Shown here one piece after another: positions 55,712-64,000 of a stretch of 64,000 nucleotides of DNA (position 1 is the first letter of the stretch; the number at the start of each line of letters is the position of its first letter). Below the pieces are notes generated by a model, which saw only the letters and a program-made list of their open reading frames with translations, searched no databases and had not been told where the DNA came from. The position numbers were made by a program, and so were the translations under genes. The DNA is from an uncultured Rhodocyclaceae bacterium (GTDB lineage: Bacteria > Pseudomonadota > Gammaproteobacteria > Burkholderiales > Rhodocyclaceae), in assembly GCA_907163075.1 (NCBI GenBank), contig CAJQTY010000001.1, forward strand, positions 1,302,001 through 1,366,000, written 5' to 3'.

Positions 55712-58503
55712 GTCTTCTCCATGACAAACTGGCTGTGAACACCCTGCGCAGGGGCAATCTCCGTTGCCCCACCGGTCTGCGCGAAAGGCAGGAAAAAACA
55801 AAACGTGGCACCTTCGCCGACGGCGCTCTGAACCCACAGGCGCCCGCCGAAGTGCTCGATGATACGACGGCTGATCGGCAATCCGAGGCCGGTTCCCGCC
55901 GGCTTGGCGGTCATCGAATCACCGACCTGGCGGAATTTTTCAAAAATTAGTTGCTGATCCTGCACCCGGATGCCCGGACCGTTGTCGGCCACGGCCACTT
56001 CGAGACCGTCGGCGCCGGCGCGCAAGCTCACGCGCACCAGGCCGGCGTCGGGCGGCAGGAACTTTACCGCATTCGAGAGCAAATTCAGCATAACCTGGAT
56101 CAGGCGGTCGTGGTCGGCCAGGATGCTCGGCAACTGATCGGGCAAATCCAGCTCGACGTTGGCCCCGCGTTCGCGGAAAAGCTGGCTGGTGGCGGCCACC
56201 GACTGCTCGATGAGCGCCTTCAGATCGACCTCGGTGGCGTGCCAGTCGGCGTTGCCCGACTCGATCTTGGCCAGGTCGAGCGTCTGGTTGATCAGCCGCG
56301 TCAGCCGCTCGGCCTCGCTGACCACCAGCCCGAGGAAGCGCTCGCGGTCGGCCAGGTGCATTTTCGGATCGTCGCGCAGGATCTCGGAGAAAGCGCGGAT
56401 CGACGTCAGCGGCGTGCGCAGTTCGTGCGTCACCGACGACATGATGTCATCCTTGACGCGGTCGAGCTCCAGCAGGCGCTCGTTGGCCGCCTTCAGCTCG
56501 CGCGTGGCGGCCTCCAGTTCGCGCGACTTGCGCTCGAGTTCGCGGCTGTAGCTTCGCAGTTGCGAGGCTTCGTCAAGAATATCCATCACCTCGGACAGGC
56601 TGAGCGGCTCCTCGGTCGCCACCGAAGCCACCATCACCCGCGCCGAGGCGCTGCCGATGGCGCCGGCGAGCAGCGACTCGGCGAAATGCACGAGTTCGGC
56701 GTCGGCCTCCAGCACGTCGACGGCAACGCCGCCGTGACTGCGCGCGTAGTCGGCAAACGCCGCCTCGGCACGCTGCGGGCCGAGAAAGCGGCCGACCAGC
56801 GCGAGCAGGTCGCTGATCTTGGCGCGCCCGCGCCAGAGCGCCGCGCCGACCGGCCGCGCATGTTTCAGGGCATCGACAAAAAGCGTCGCCTGGCTAGCTT
56901 CGGCGGCGGTCGGCGGACGCATGATGGAGACGGCGATATAAGCACCGATGTTGGCGAAAAAACTCCAGAACAGGCAATGCGATATTTCATCGAGGCCGGT
57001 CAGCCCGAACAGTTGCTGCGGCCGCAGCAAGGCGATGGCGAACGGCCCCTGCGTCAGAAAATCGGCGGCCAGCCAGCCGGACTTGGCGAAGGACGGCAGC
57101 AGCAGGGTGTAGCACCACACCAAAAAGCCGGCGCTGAGCCCGGCCAGCGCGCCGCCGCGCGTGCCGCCGCGCCAGTACATGCCGCCGATCATGGCCGGCG
57201 CGAACTGGGCCACCGCGGCAAAGCTGATCAGCCCGATGGCGACCAGCGCGTAGGCTTCACCGGCCAGCCGGAAGTAGAGATAGCCGAGCAGCAGGATGAC
57301 GGCGATCGCTCCACGCCGGATGCCGAGCAACAGGCGCGAGAGGTCGCTCGATCCGGCCAGGGCCTGGCCGCGCAGGCGCAGCAGGGCGGGCATCACCAGG
57401 TCGTTACAGACCATCGTCGACAAGGCGATGGTCTCGACGATGACCATGCCGGTCGCCGCCGACAGGCCGCCGATAAAGACCAGCAGCGCCAGCCCCTCCT
57501 GGCGTTGCGCCATGGGCAGCGTGAGCACGAAGGTATCGGCATCGACGCCCTGCCCGGCGAAATGCAGCAGGCCGCCGAGCGCAATCGGCAGAACGAAGAG
57601 GTTGATCAGCAGCAGGTAGAGCGGAAACAGCCAGGCCGCGCGTTTGAGATGCGATTCGCCAACGTTTTCGACGACGGCGATCTGGAACTGGCGCGGCAGG
57701 AAGAGGATCGCCAGGCCGGCCAGCAGGGTCAGCGAAAACCATCCGGTATAGCCCTGCCCGGTGGGAATGGCGGTGGCCAGACGATGCAGACCGTCGGCAG
57801 CGGCAACGCGCCGGGCGATGTCGGCGAAGCCGTCGTAAAGCCCGTAGGTGACGTACAGCCCGACCGCCAGGAAGGACACCAGCTTGACCCCCGACTCCAG
57901 CGCAATCGCCGCGACCATGCCTTCGTGGCGCTCGGTGGCGTCGAGGTGACGGGTACCGAAAACGATGGTGAAGGCGGCCAGGATCAGGGCGATGTAGAAA
58001 CTCATGTCGGCGAACACCGGCAGCGTCGCGCTGCGGCCGGGCATGACGATCTCCGGGTAATGCAGCAGCAGGCTGACGCTGCCCGAGACGGCCTTGAGCT
58101 GCAGGGCGATGTAGGGAACGATGCCGACCACGGCGATCACCGTGACCAGTCCGCCGAGCAGATGGCTCTTGCCGTAGCGCGAGGAGATGAAGTCGGCGAT
58201 CGAGGTGATGCGGTTGGCCTTGGCGATGCGGATCATCTTGAGCAGCAGGAACCAGCCGAGCGCCATGACCAGGGTCGGGCCAAGATAGATGGGCAGGAAA
58301 CCGATGCCCGATACCGCGGCGCGGCCGACGCTGCCGTAGAAGGTCCACGTCGTGCAATAGACGGCCATCGACAGGGCATAGATGGTCGGGCTGGCGATGA
58401 TCGAGCGCCCCTGATCGGCACGCTTGTCGCCCCACCAGGCGACCGCGAAGAGCAGCACCAGGTAGAGTAGCGAAGCGGCGAAGATGGCCGGGCCGTTGAG
58501 CAT
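55708..58503 (-). CDS. Sodium:solute symporter-histidine kinase hybrid (CrbS-like)
   Basis: A 931-residue membrane protein. About 13 membrane helices (1-530) form an SLC5-type symporter; a STAC domain follows (about 560-650, LVHFAESLLAGAIGSASARV). The HisKA phosphoacceptor is in SSVTHELRTPLTSIRAF (His near 692), and the ATPase is at about 800-915 (DNGPGI, GTGLGLPISRRIIEHFGG). CrbS kinases of this design control acetate use in Vibrio and Pseudomonas. Here an organic acid is a reasonable guess for the ligand. Confidence 0.9.
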   Translation of the reverse strand: MLNGPAIFAASLLYLVLLFAVAWWGDKRADQGRSIIASPTIYALSMAVYCTTWTFYGSVGRAAVSGIGFLPIYLGPTLVMALGWFLLLKMIRIAKANRITSIADFISSRYGKSHLLGGLVTVIAVVGIVPYIALQLKAVSGSVSLLLHYPEIVMPGRSATLPVFADMSFYIALILAAFTIVFGTRHLDATERHEGMVAAIALESGVKLVSFLAVGLYVTYGLYDGFADIARRVAAADGLHRLATAIPTGQGYTGWFSLTLLAGLAILFLPRQFQIAVVENVGESHLKRAAWLFPLYLLLINLFVLPIALGGLLHFAGQGVDADTFVLTLPMAQRQEGLALLVFIGGLSAATGMVIVETIALSTMVCNDLVMPALLRLRGQALAGSSDLSRLLLGIRRGAIAVILLLGYLYFRLAGEAYALVAIGLISFAAVAQFAPAMIGGMYWRGGTRGGALAGLSAGFLVWCYTLLLPSFAKSGWLAADFLTQGPFAIALLRPQQLFGLTGLDEISHCLFWSFFANIGAYIAVSIMRPPTAAEASQATLFVDALKHARPVGAALWRGRAKISDLLALVGRFLGPQRAEAAFADYARSHGGVAVDVLEADAELVHFAESLLAGAIGSASARVMVASVATEEPLSLSEVMDILDEASQLRSYSRELERKSRELEAATRELKAANERLLELDRVKDDIMSSVTHELRTPLTSIRAFSEILRDDPKMHLADRERFLGLVVSEAERLTRLINQTLDLAKIESGNADWHATEVDLKALIEQSVAATSQLFRERGANVELDLPDQLPSILADHDRLIQVMLNLLSNAVKFLPPDAGLVRVSLRAGADGLEVAVADNGPGIRVQDQQLIFEKFRQVGDSMTAKPAGTGLGLPISRRIIEHFGGRLWVQSAVGEGATFCFFLPFAQTGGATEIAPAQGVHSQFVMEKT

Positions 58504-58512
58504 CGGCGTGAC

Positions 58513-58713
58513 CTAGTCGCGGCTGCGTTCGATGAACCAGGCCATCAGCGCGATCAGCCCGGCCCAGGCGGCAAAGATATAGACATAGATCAGCGGAATG
58601 CCGAATACGTCGACGCGGCGATCGAAGAGCGACAGCAAGGGGTAATTGAACAGCACGCAGCCGCAGAGAAACACGGCCACCAGTCGCTCGCCGGTGAGTA
58701 TCCTGAGATGCAT
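58513..58713 (-). CDS. Small two-helix membrane protein
   Basis: A 66-residue protein (MHLRILTGERLVAVFLCGCV) with two hydrophobic segments at about 10-26 and 38-60. It starts the symporter-kinase operon, nine bases before the kinase gene, and small proteins in this position accompany symporter kinases in other proteobacteria as I recall. The family is not further identified. Confidence 0.7.
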   Translation of the reverse strand: MHLRILTGERLVAVFLCGCVLFNYPLLSLFDRRVDVFGIPLIYVYIFAAWAGLIALMAWFIERSRD

Positions 58714-58952
58714 TGCGCCTCCCTGCCCTGAATATTTTCGCAACCGGCGCACCCGCAAAGCGCATGGTGACCGGCCATTGTCGTGTCCGTCGGATTATGA
58801 CAAGAAGCCGGCGCTTTTGTTTCATCTGCGGCGCGCGGTAAATACATTGAAGCCGGTACTCCGATTACCGCTGATGCTGTATTCAAATTGTCCGCCTGAA
58901 GCGCGACACTGAATCATCCGGGACGCTTTGACAACGACGAAAAGGAGTCATC

Positions 58953-59396
58953 ATGTTCAAACATATTCTCGTTCCCACGGATGGTACTCAATTCTCCCGG
59001 GACGCCGTTCAAAAAGCGGTTGCTTTCGCCAGGGAAATCGGCGCGCGCATCACCGCCTTCTACGCCAAGCCCCTGGCCCCGGTACCCTACTACGGCGAAG
59101 GTATCGGGATCGACTTGCCAACGCACTCGAAATTCAATGAGATGACAGAACGGCTGGCCGCGGAAAATCTCGACTTTGTCGAAAAAGCCTGCCAGGAGGC
59201 GGGCGTAAACTGCACCAAACTGCACCTGCTCAGCGACGTACCGCATGAGGCCATCATCGAAGCCGCGACGCGCAACGGCTGCGACCTGATCTTCATGGCC
59301 TCCCATGGCCGGCGCGGAATCAGCGCACTACTGCTGGGCAGCGAAACGCACAAGGTGCTCACGCACACCAAGATCCCGGTGCTCGTCTACCGCTGA
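58953..59396 (+). CDS. Universal stress protein UspA family
   Basis: A 147-residue single UspA domain (MFKHILVPTDGTQFSRDAVQ). The ATP-binding pattern is complete: MASHGRRGISALLLGSETHK. Single-domain ATP-binding Usp proteins form dimers and respond to stress. AAAGGAG precedes the ATG. It is divergent from the symporter-kinase operon. Confidence 0.94.
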   Translation: MFKHILVPTDGTQFSRDAVQKAVAFAREIGARITAFYAKPLAPVPYYGEGIGIDLPTHSKFNEMTERLAAENLDFVEKACQEAGVNCTKLHLLSDVPHEAIIEAATRNGCDLIFMASHGRRGISALLLGSETHKVLTHTKIPVLVYR

Positions 59397-59412
59397 ACGG
59401 ACCGCCTCCTTT

Positions 59413-60564
59413 TCAGCGCCGGTTGCTCCCCGCCACCATCTTGAACTCGAACAGCCGGCATTCGATGGCGCCGTTGTAGAGCGGCGTCTTCTTGGTCGGC
59501 GTCAGGCGCATCAGCTTGGGCAGGCGCAGGTCGGCGGTCAGCAGGTAGCAGTTCCAGCCAGCGAAATTGCGCTTGAGGGCGCTGCCGAGCAGCGGGTAGA
59601 GTGTGGCCAGTTCGTCCAGCTCCGACAGGCGCTCGCCGTAGGGTGGATTGGCGATCATGATGCCGGGGTTCGGACCGGGGTTGGCCGGCGCCTCGATCTC
59701 CAGTACGTCGCCCGTGCACAGCGTGACGGCCGGCAGCAGGCCGGCGCGGTCGAGGTTGGCCAGCGCCGCGCGTACGGCCACCGGCGCAATGTCGCTGCCG
59801 TAGATCTGCGCGTTGCCCGCCGGCTTCTCGGCATCCATGGCGCTGTCGAGCAGGTCTTTCCAGACGTCGAGGCGGAAGTTTTTCAGGCGCTGGAAGCCGA
59901 AATCGCGCCCGGCGCCCGGTGCGATGTTGAGCGCCGTCTGCGCCGCTTCGAGCAGGAAGGTGCCGCTGCCGCACATCGGGTCGAGCAGTGGCGTTCCGGG
60001 TTGCCAGCCGGACAGGCGCAGAATGCCGGCGGCAACGTTCTCCTTGAGCGGCGCATCGACCGTTTTCTGGCGCAGGCCGCGCTGGTAGAGCGGCGCGCCC
60101 GAGGTGTCGATGTACAGCGTGCATTCGTCGGCGGTGATGAAGCCGTGGACGCGCACCTCAGGTTCGCGCGTGTCGACACTGGGACGCTTGCCGGCATCGG
60201 CGCGGAAGCGGTCGCAGATGGCGTCCTTGATGCGCAGCGTGATGAACTCCAGGCTCTTGAGCGGGCTTTTGATGGCCGTGACATCGACGCGTATGGTCTG
60301 CCCGGCGCTGAACAGGGTCGGCCAGGGCGCCGCAAGCGCCAGCGTGTAGATGTCGTCTTCCTTGGCGTAGCGGCCGTGAGCGATGCGCCAGAGAATGCGC
60401 GTGGCGATGCGCGAATGCAGGTTGGCGGCGTAGCAGCACGGCCACTCGGCAGTGAAATGAACGCCTCCCGGAATCGGCTGCAAGTCGCTGACGCCGGCGG
60501 CGACGAGGTCTTCGGCAAGCAGTGCTTCGAGTCCGCGCGGGCAACTGGCAAAGAACTTCTCCAC
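59413..60564 (-). CDS. THUMP-domain 23S rRNA guanine-N2 methyltransferase (RlmL N-terminal type)
   Basis: A 383-residue class I methyltransferase with an N-terminal ferredoxin-like/THUMP region (FASCPRGLEALLAEDLVAAG) and a Rossmann methylase (LLDPMCGSGTFLLEAA, ANPPYGERL). It corresponds to the N-terminal half of E. coli RlmL (YcbY), predicted to methylate G2445 of 23S rRNA. The RlmK half is absent, as in many bacteria. HemJ is encoded nine bases upstream. Confidence 0.9.
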   Translation of the reverse strand: MEKFFASCPRGLEALLAEDLVAAGVSDLQPIPGGVHFTAEWPCCYAANLHSRIATRILWRIAHGRYAKEDDIYTLALAAPWPTLFSAGQTIRVDVTAIKSPLKSLEFITLRIKDAICDRFRADAGKRPSVDTREPEVRVHGFITADECTLYIDTSGAPLYQRGLRQKTVDAPLKENVAAGILRLSGWQPGTPLLDPMCGSGTFLLEAAQTALNIAPGAGRDFGFQRLKNFRLDVWKDLLDSAMDAEKPAGNAQIYGSDIAPVAVRAALANLDRAGLLPAVTLCTGDVLEIEAPANPGPNPGIMIANPPYGERLSELDELATLYPLLGSALKRNFAGWNCYLLTADLRLPKLMRLTPTKKTPLYNGAIECRLFEFKMVAGSNRR

Positions 60565-60573
60565 AGGGAACTC

Positions 60574-61008
60574 CTAGAAGGGTTTGAGGATGACGAGGAA
60601 GGTGACAAGCAGCAGCACGATCACCGGCGCTTCATTGAACCAGCGGTACCAGACGTGGCTGCGCGTATTGCGTCCATTCTCAAAGTCGCGCAGCAGCCGG
60701 CGGCAATAATGATTGTAGCCGACCAGGGCAGCAACCAGCGTCAGCTTGGCGTGCAGCCAGCCGCCGCCGATGCCGCCGCCGATGCCGACGCCGAGCCACA
60801 GCCAGAGCCCGGAGAGCAGCGCCAGGTAGCCGATCGGCGTCATGAAGCGGTAGAGCTTGCCGGCCATCAGCAACAGCCGGTCGCGCTCGGCGGCGCTCGC
60901 GGCCGGCACCATCGCCAGGTTGACGAAAATGCGCGGCAGGTAAAAGAGTCCAGCAAACCAGCTGGTGACCAGGATGATGTGCAGCGACTTGATTTCGAGG
61001 TAAAGCAT
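60574..61008 (-). CDS. hemJ: Protoporphyrinogen oxidase HemJ (CopD-like)
   Basis: A 144-residue membrane protein with four hydrophobic helices. The HemJ hallmarks are IKSLHIILVTSWFAGLFYLP at the N-terminus, WLHAKLTLVAALVGYNHYC in the middle and RWFNEAPVIVLLL at the end. HemJ oxidises protoporphyrinogen IX in organisms lacking HemG or HemY. The start overlaps the preceding gene's stop by one base (TGATG). Confidence 0.88.
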   Translation of the reverse strand: MLYLEIKSLHIILVTSWFAGLFYLPRIFVNLAMVPAASAAERDRLLLMAGKLYRFMTPIGYLALLSGLWLWLGVGIGGGIGGGWLHAKLTLVAALVGYNHYCRRLLRDFENGRNTRSHVWYRWFNEAPVIVLLLVTFLVILKPF

Positions 61009-61889
61009 CAGCGATTCCTTTCCTGCCAGGCGGCATCGACGCCATCGGCAACCGATGGATAGCGCAGACGAGCCCGGAGTTCCTTCTTGATGCGCCTGTT
61101 GTCGAGCCGGCGCGATTCGCTCATGAATGACATCTGCAAGGGCGAGAGCCGCCTTTCGGCCTCGCTGCGCGCGATGCGCGGCGCTGGCGGCAGGCCGAAA
61201 CGAGCGGCGACGAGGTCGAAATACTCGCCCATTTTCATTTCCGAGTCATCGCTCGCGTTGTAGCAGCGGTTGGCGCGGCCAAAGCGCAGCGCCGCACAGG
61301 TCAGCCGCGCCAGGTCGTCGGCGTGAATGTGGTTGGTGAACACATCGTCGTCGGCGCACAGCGCCGGGCTGCCCTTTTGCAGGCGCTCGACGGGCAGGCG
61401 GTCCGCCGCGTAAATGCCGGGGGCGCGCAGGATGCTGACGCGCACCGCGTGGCGGCGCCCGAAGCGGCGCAACTGCTGCTCGGCGTCGACCCGGCGCCGC
61501 GCGCGCGCGGTAGCCGGACGCAACGGCCGGGTTTCGTCGATGCGCGCACCGGCGCAGTCGCCATAGACCCCGCTGGTGCTAATGTAGATCAGCCGCTGTG
61601 GTAAACTTTTCCCTCTGGTCAGTGCCGCCAGCAGCCGGCGCGTGCGCATATCGTGCGTGCCGCGCTCGGACGGCGGCGCGAAATGCAGCACGATGTCGGC
61701 CAGTCCGGCGATACGTTTCAGGCTGGAGGCACGGTCCAGATCGGCAAACACGGGGAGCGCACCGCTGGCTCGCCAGGACGCGCACTGCGCCGGGTCGCGC
61801 AACAGGGCGAAGACGCGGAAATGGCCGAGCAGAAGCGGCAAGGTACGGCGGGCCACGTCACCGCAACCGACGATCAATAGTTTTTGCAC
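61008..61889 (-). CDS. NAD(P)-dependent epimerase-like protein (YeeZ type)
   Basis: A 293-residue extended SDR with a Rossmann start (LLIVGCGDVARRTLPLLLGH) and the strand YISTSGVYGDCAG. The canonical Tyr-x3-Lys is not evident, as in other YeeZ-like atypical SDRs, so catalysis is doubtful. It overlaps hemJ by one base and starts divergently from the ferredoxin-reductase gene, 39 bases away. Confidence 0.85.
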   Translation of the reverse strand: MQKLLIVGCGDVARRTLPLLLGHFRVFALLRDPAQCASWRASGALPVFADLDRASSLKRIAGLADIVLHFAPPSERGTHDMRTRRLLAALTRGKSLPQRLIYISTSGVYGDCAGARIDETRPLRPATARARRRVDAEQQLRRFGRRHAVRVSILRAPGIYAADRLPVERLQKGSPALCADDDVFTNHIHADDLARLTCAALRFGRANRCYNASDDSEMKMGEYFDLVAARFGLPPAPRIARSEAERRLSPLQMSFMSESRRLDNRRIKKELRARLRYPSVADGVDAAWQERNR

Positions 61890-61928
61890 GACACGATTTT
61901 ACCGGATTCATGTTTTCAGGGAGCTTCG

Positions 61929-63011
61929 ATGGGGTTTCAGGTCAGCGTCCAGCCGAGCCGGCGCAGTTTTCAGGCCGAGCCTGGTGAGCCGCTGCTCGAC
62001 GCCGCGCTGCGGCAGGGACTGATGATGCCCTACGGCTGCCGTGACGGCGCCTGCGGTTCGTGTCGCGGCAAGGTGCTGAGCGGCCAGGTGGATCACGGCA
62101 AGGCGCCGCCGCATGTGCTCAGCGCTGCCGAGCGTAGCGCGGGTTTCGCCCTTTTCTGCTGCGCCAGCGCGCAAAGCGACCTGACCATCGAAAGCCGCGA
62201 ACTGCGCTCGACGCAGGATATTCCCGTGAAAACCCTGCCGGCGCGCGTGCACAAGCTGACGCGCGCAGCGCCCGACGTGATGCTCATGGAACTCAAGCTG
62301 CCGGCCAGCGAACGACTGCAGTTCTACGCCGGACAATACATCGACATCCTGCTCAAGGAAGGCCGGCGGCGAGCGTTTTCGCTGGCCAATGCGCCGCACG
62401 ACGACGGTTTCCTGCAACTGCATATCCGCCTGATACCCGGCGGCCAGTTCACCGAGCACGTCTTCAACACCATGAAGGAACGCGACATCCTGCGCATCAA
62501 CGGACCGCACGGCAGCTTCTTTCTGCGCGAGGAGTCGGCCAAACCGATGTTGCTGGTCGCCGGCGGCACCGGCTTCGCGCCGATCAAGGCCATGGTCGAA
62601 CACGCCATCGCCGAGAACTCGACGCGGCCAATGGACATCTATTGGGGCGGGCGGGCGCTGACCGACCTGTATCTGCTGCCGACCGCCGAACGATGGGCGC
62701 GCGAGCGACCCGGCCTGCGCTTCGTCCCGGTCCTCTCCGACTCGCCGGAAGACGAGCAATGGCAGGGCCGAACGGGCTTTGTACATGCCGCGGTGATGGC
62801 CGATTTTCCTGACCTTTCCGGGCATCAGGTCTATGTTTGCGGTTCGCCGGCGATGGTCACCGCCGCGCGACACGATTTTGTCGGACAATGCCATTTACCG
62901 GAAAACGAGTTTTTCGCCGACGCCTTCGAATTTGCCAGCGACCGTACCGTCAACACACCCACAAGCACCCCCACAATCAGCACCCCAATTCCAACCCCTA
63001 TTGCAGGTTGA
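61929..63011 (+). CDS. 2Fe-2S ferredoxin/FAD reductase fusion (glucoseen-reductase-like)
   Basis: A 360-residue one-chain electron transfer protein. The N-terminal 2Fe-2S domain has YGCRDGACGSCRGKVL and a distal cysteine in FCCA. The FAD domain shows RAFSLAN and the NAD(P) domain VAGGTGFAPIKAM and YVCGSP. It resembles the CDP-6-deoxy-3,4-glucoseen reductase-type enzymes common in betaproteobacteria; the redox partner is unknown. The C-terminus is a Pro/Thr-rich tail (TPTSTPTISTPIPTPIAG) unlike the rest. The ATG at 61929 is preferred over one 15 codons upstream. Confidence 0.88.
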   Translation: MGFQVSVQPSRRSFQAEPGEPLLDAALRQGLMMPYGCRDGACGSCRGKVLSGQVDHGKAPPHVLSAAERSAGFALFCCASAQSDLTIESRELRSTQDIPVKTLPARVHKLTRAAPDVMLMELKLPASERLQFYAGQYIDILLKEGRRRAFSLANAPHDDGFLQLHIRLIPGGQFTEHVFNTMKERDILRINGPHGSFFLREESAKPMLLVAGGTGFAPIKAMVEHAIAENSTRPMDIYWGGRALTDLYLLPTAERWARERPGLRFVPVLSDSPEDEQWQGRTGFVHAAVMADFPDLSGHQVYVCGSPAMVTAARHDFVGQCHLPENEFFADAFEFASDRTVNTPTSTPTISTPIPTPIAG

Positions 63012-63018
63012 TCACACC

Positions 63019-64000
63019 ATGCCCGACGTTTTCATTTCCCGACAACCGCTGGTAAATCGCCAGAGCAAGATCATCGCCAATCGCCTGACGCTGCACTTCG
63101 GCGGCGGCGCGACGACCCGCGACGCCGCCAGGACATTGAGCACGCTGGCGGAATTCTGGCCGCAGGGCGAAAAACTCGTGTTCATCAACTGTGCCGGCAC
63201 CGGCGTCGATGCCGGCCTGCTCGACTGGCAGGCGCCGGCCAATGCGACGCTGGAAATCCATTCCGGTCCCTTGATCGAACCGGGAGCGGCCGACTTCATC
63301 GCCGCCCTGCGCGGCGTCCAGGCCTCGCTCTGCCTCGTTTTCGACGCGCAGGCGCAGGCCGCGCTGTCGGCCGGTGTCGCGTTCCGCTTCATCGCCTTCG
63401 ATGCCCAGCGCTTTACGCCGGCGCAACTGAAGGTCCTGGCGACGAAGACGCAGCCCTATGGCATCGCCGTCGCCTTCAACGTCAATGACGGACCGGGCTT
63501 CCAGGCTTGCCTGGAAGCCGGCGTCAATGCCGCCGCCAGCTGGTTCTTCAAGCAGCCGACGCGGACGCCGGCCAAGGCGCTCAATCCGGGGCAGGCGCAG
63601 ATCATCCGCGTGCTCAATCTGGTGCGCAAGAACGCCGAGGTCAAGGAGATCGAAGCCGCGCTCAAGCAGGACGTGGCGCTCTCCTACAAGCTACTGCGCT
63701 ACATCAATTCGGCCGGATTCGGGCTGTCCTGCGAAATCCAGTCCTTTCGCCACGCGGTATCCATTCTCGGCTATGACAAGCTCAACAAATGGCTGTCGCT
63801 GCTCCTGGCCACGGCCAGCAAGGACCCGATGGCGCCGGCGCTGATGCACACCGCGCTGGCGCGCGCGCGACTGATGGAAATACTGGCGCAGGGCCTGGTC
63901 GACCGCCAGGAATACGACAACCTGTTCATCACCGGCGCCTTCTCGATGCTCGACGCCCTGCTCGGTGTGAGCATGGAGAAGGTGCTCGAGTCGATGAGCC
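63019..64000 (+). CDS. EAL/HDOD (YuxH-type) signalling protein, partial
   Basis: Open from ATG at 63019 to the end of the window in one frame (about 327 codons), truncated by the edge. The start MPDVFISRQPLVNRQSKIIA is characteristic of EAL-HDOD proteins; the EAL-like part lacks the usual glutamate-alanine-leucine motif. The HDOD domain begins near NPGQAQIIRVLNLVRKNAEV. Such proteins normally do not degrade cyclic di-GMP. It is seven bases after the reductase gene and probably cotranscribed. Confidence 0.88.
   Translation, partial: MPDVFISRQPLVNRQSKIIANRLTLHFGGGATTRDAARTLSTLAEFWPQGEKLVFINCAGTGVDAGLLDWQAPANATLEIHSGPLIEPGAADFIAALRGVQASLCLVFDAQAQAALSAGVAFRFIAFDAQRFTPAQLKVLATKTQPYGIAVAFNVNDGPGFQACLEAGVNAAASWFFKQPTRTPAKALNPGQAQIIRVLNLVRKNAEVKEIEAALKQDVALSYKLLRYINSAGFGLSCEIQSFRHAVSILGYDKLNKWLSLLLATASKDPMAPALMHTALARARLMEILAQGLVDRQEYDNLFITGAFSMLDALLGVSMEKVLESMS

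Noticed and set aside
55951-58470. Very long plus-strand open frame opposite the symporter-kinase
   Set aside because: It is a GC-rich antisense shadow with Gln/Arg/Ala-rich low-complexity translation and no motif; similar shadows oppose the exonuclease fusion and the NLR-like gene.

Overview
This 64 kb window is GC-rich chromosomal DNA of a betaproteobacterium, most likely of the Rhodocyclales (Azonexus, Dechloromonas, Propionivibrio or Accumulibacter-like). The inference rests on the rpoN-hpf-ptsN-hprK order, the ribB-ribH-nusB-thiL-pgpA-pncC order, FimV, HemJ and an arginine-type pteridine reductase. I ran no database search; names come from motifs, length and context.

Layout. 1-18.1 kb is housekeeping: the metH 3' end, murB, a pteridine reductase, ttcA, a degenerate cyclase-FHA protein and psiF. 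Then, on the minus strand, comes recA-recX-lptB-rpoN-hpf-ptsN-hprK with a perfect LexA box upstream of recA, then fimV and the riboflavin/NusB/thiamine/PgpA block. 18.2-25.9 kb is a decaying accessory island (LysR regulator, broken SDR, metallo-hydrolase lipoprotein, DUF3750, carboxymuconolactone decarboxylase-like protein, broken NAD(P)-binding gene, two transposase fragments and an AT-richer OLD-family nuclease). It splits the riboflavin operon: ribE is intact on its right, while a 3'-terminal copy of ribE remains fused to ribBA on its left. 26-29 kb holds leuA and an Lrp-type regulator.

29.2-45.5 kb is one long minus-strand carbohydrate or polyol catabolic cluster. It has two ribose-type ABC transporters (one with a DUF2291 lipoprotein), a SorC-type regulator, two short-chain dehydrogenases, a fucose/arabinose-isomerase-like enzyme, an FGGY kinase and a two-subunit transketolase. 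Together they predict uptake, oxidation or isomerisation to a ketose, phosphorylation and transketolase cleavage. The substrate cannot be read from the sequence.

45.8-64 kb holds a c-type cytochrome lipoprotein, an HDOD protein, an RluF-like pseudouridine synthase and a solitary NLR/STAND-like protein with 126-bp TPR repeats. A five-gene operon follows: small membrane protein, symporter-histidine kinase, receiver, sensor-exonuclease fusion and CBS-DUF294 protein. UspA, a THUMP methyltransferase, HemJ, an epimerase-like protein, a ferredoxin-reductase and the start of an EAL/HDOD protein complete the window. Copies of a palindrome ATTCCGGC-N4-GCCGGAAT are scattered between genes. I saw no rRNA, tRNA or CRISPR array.
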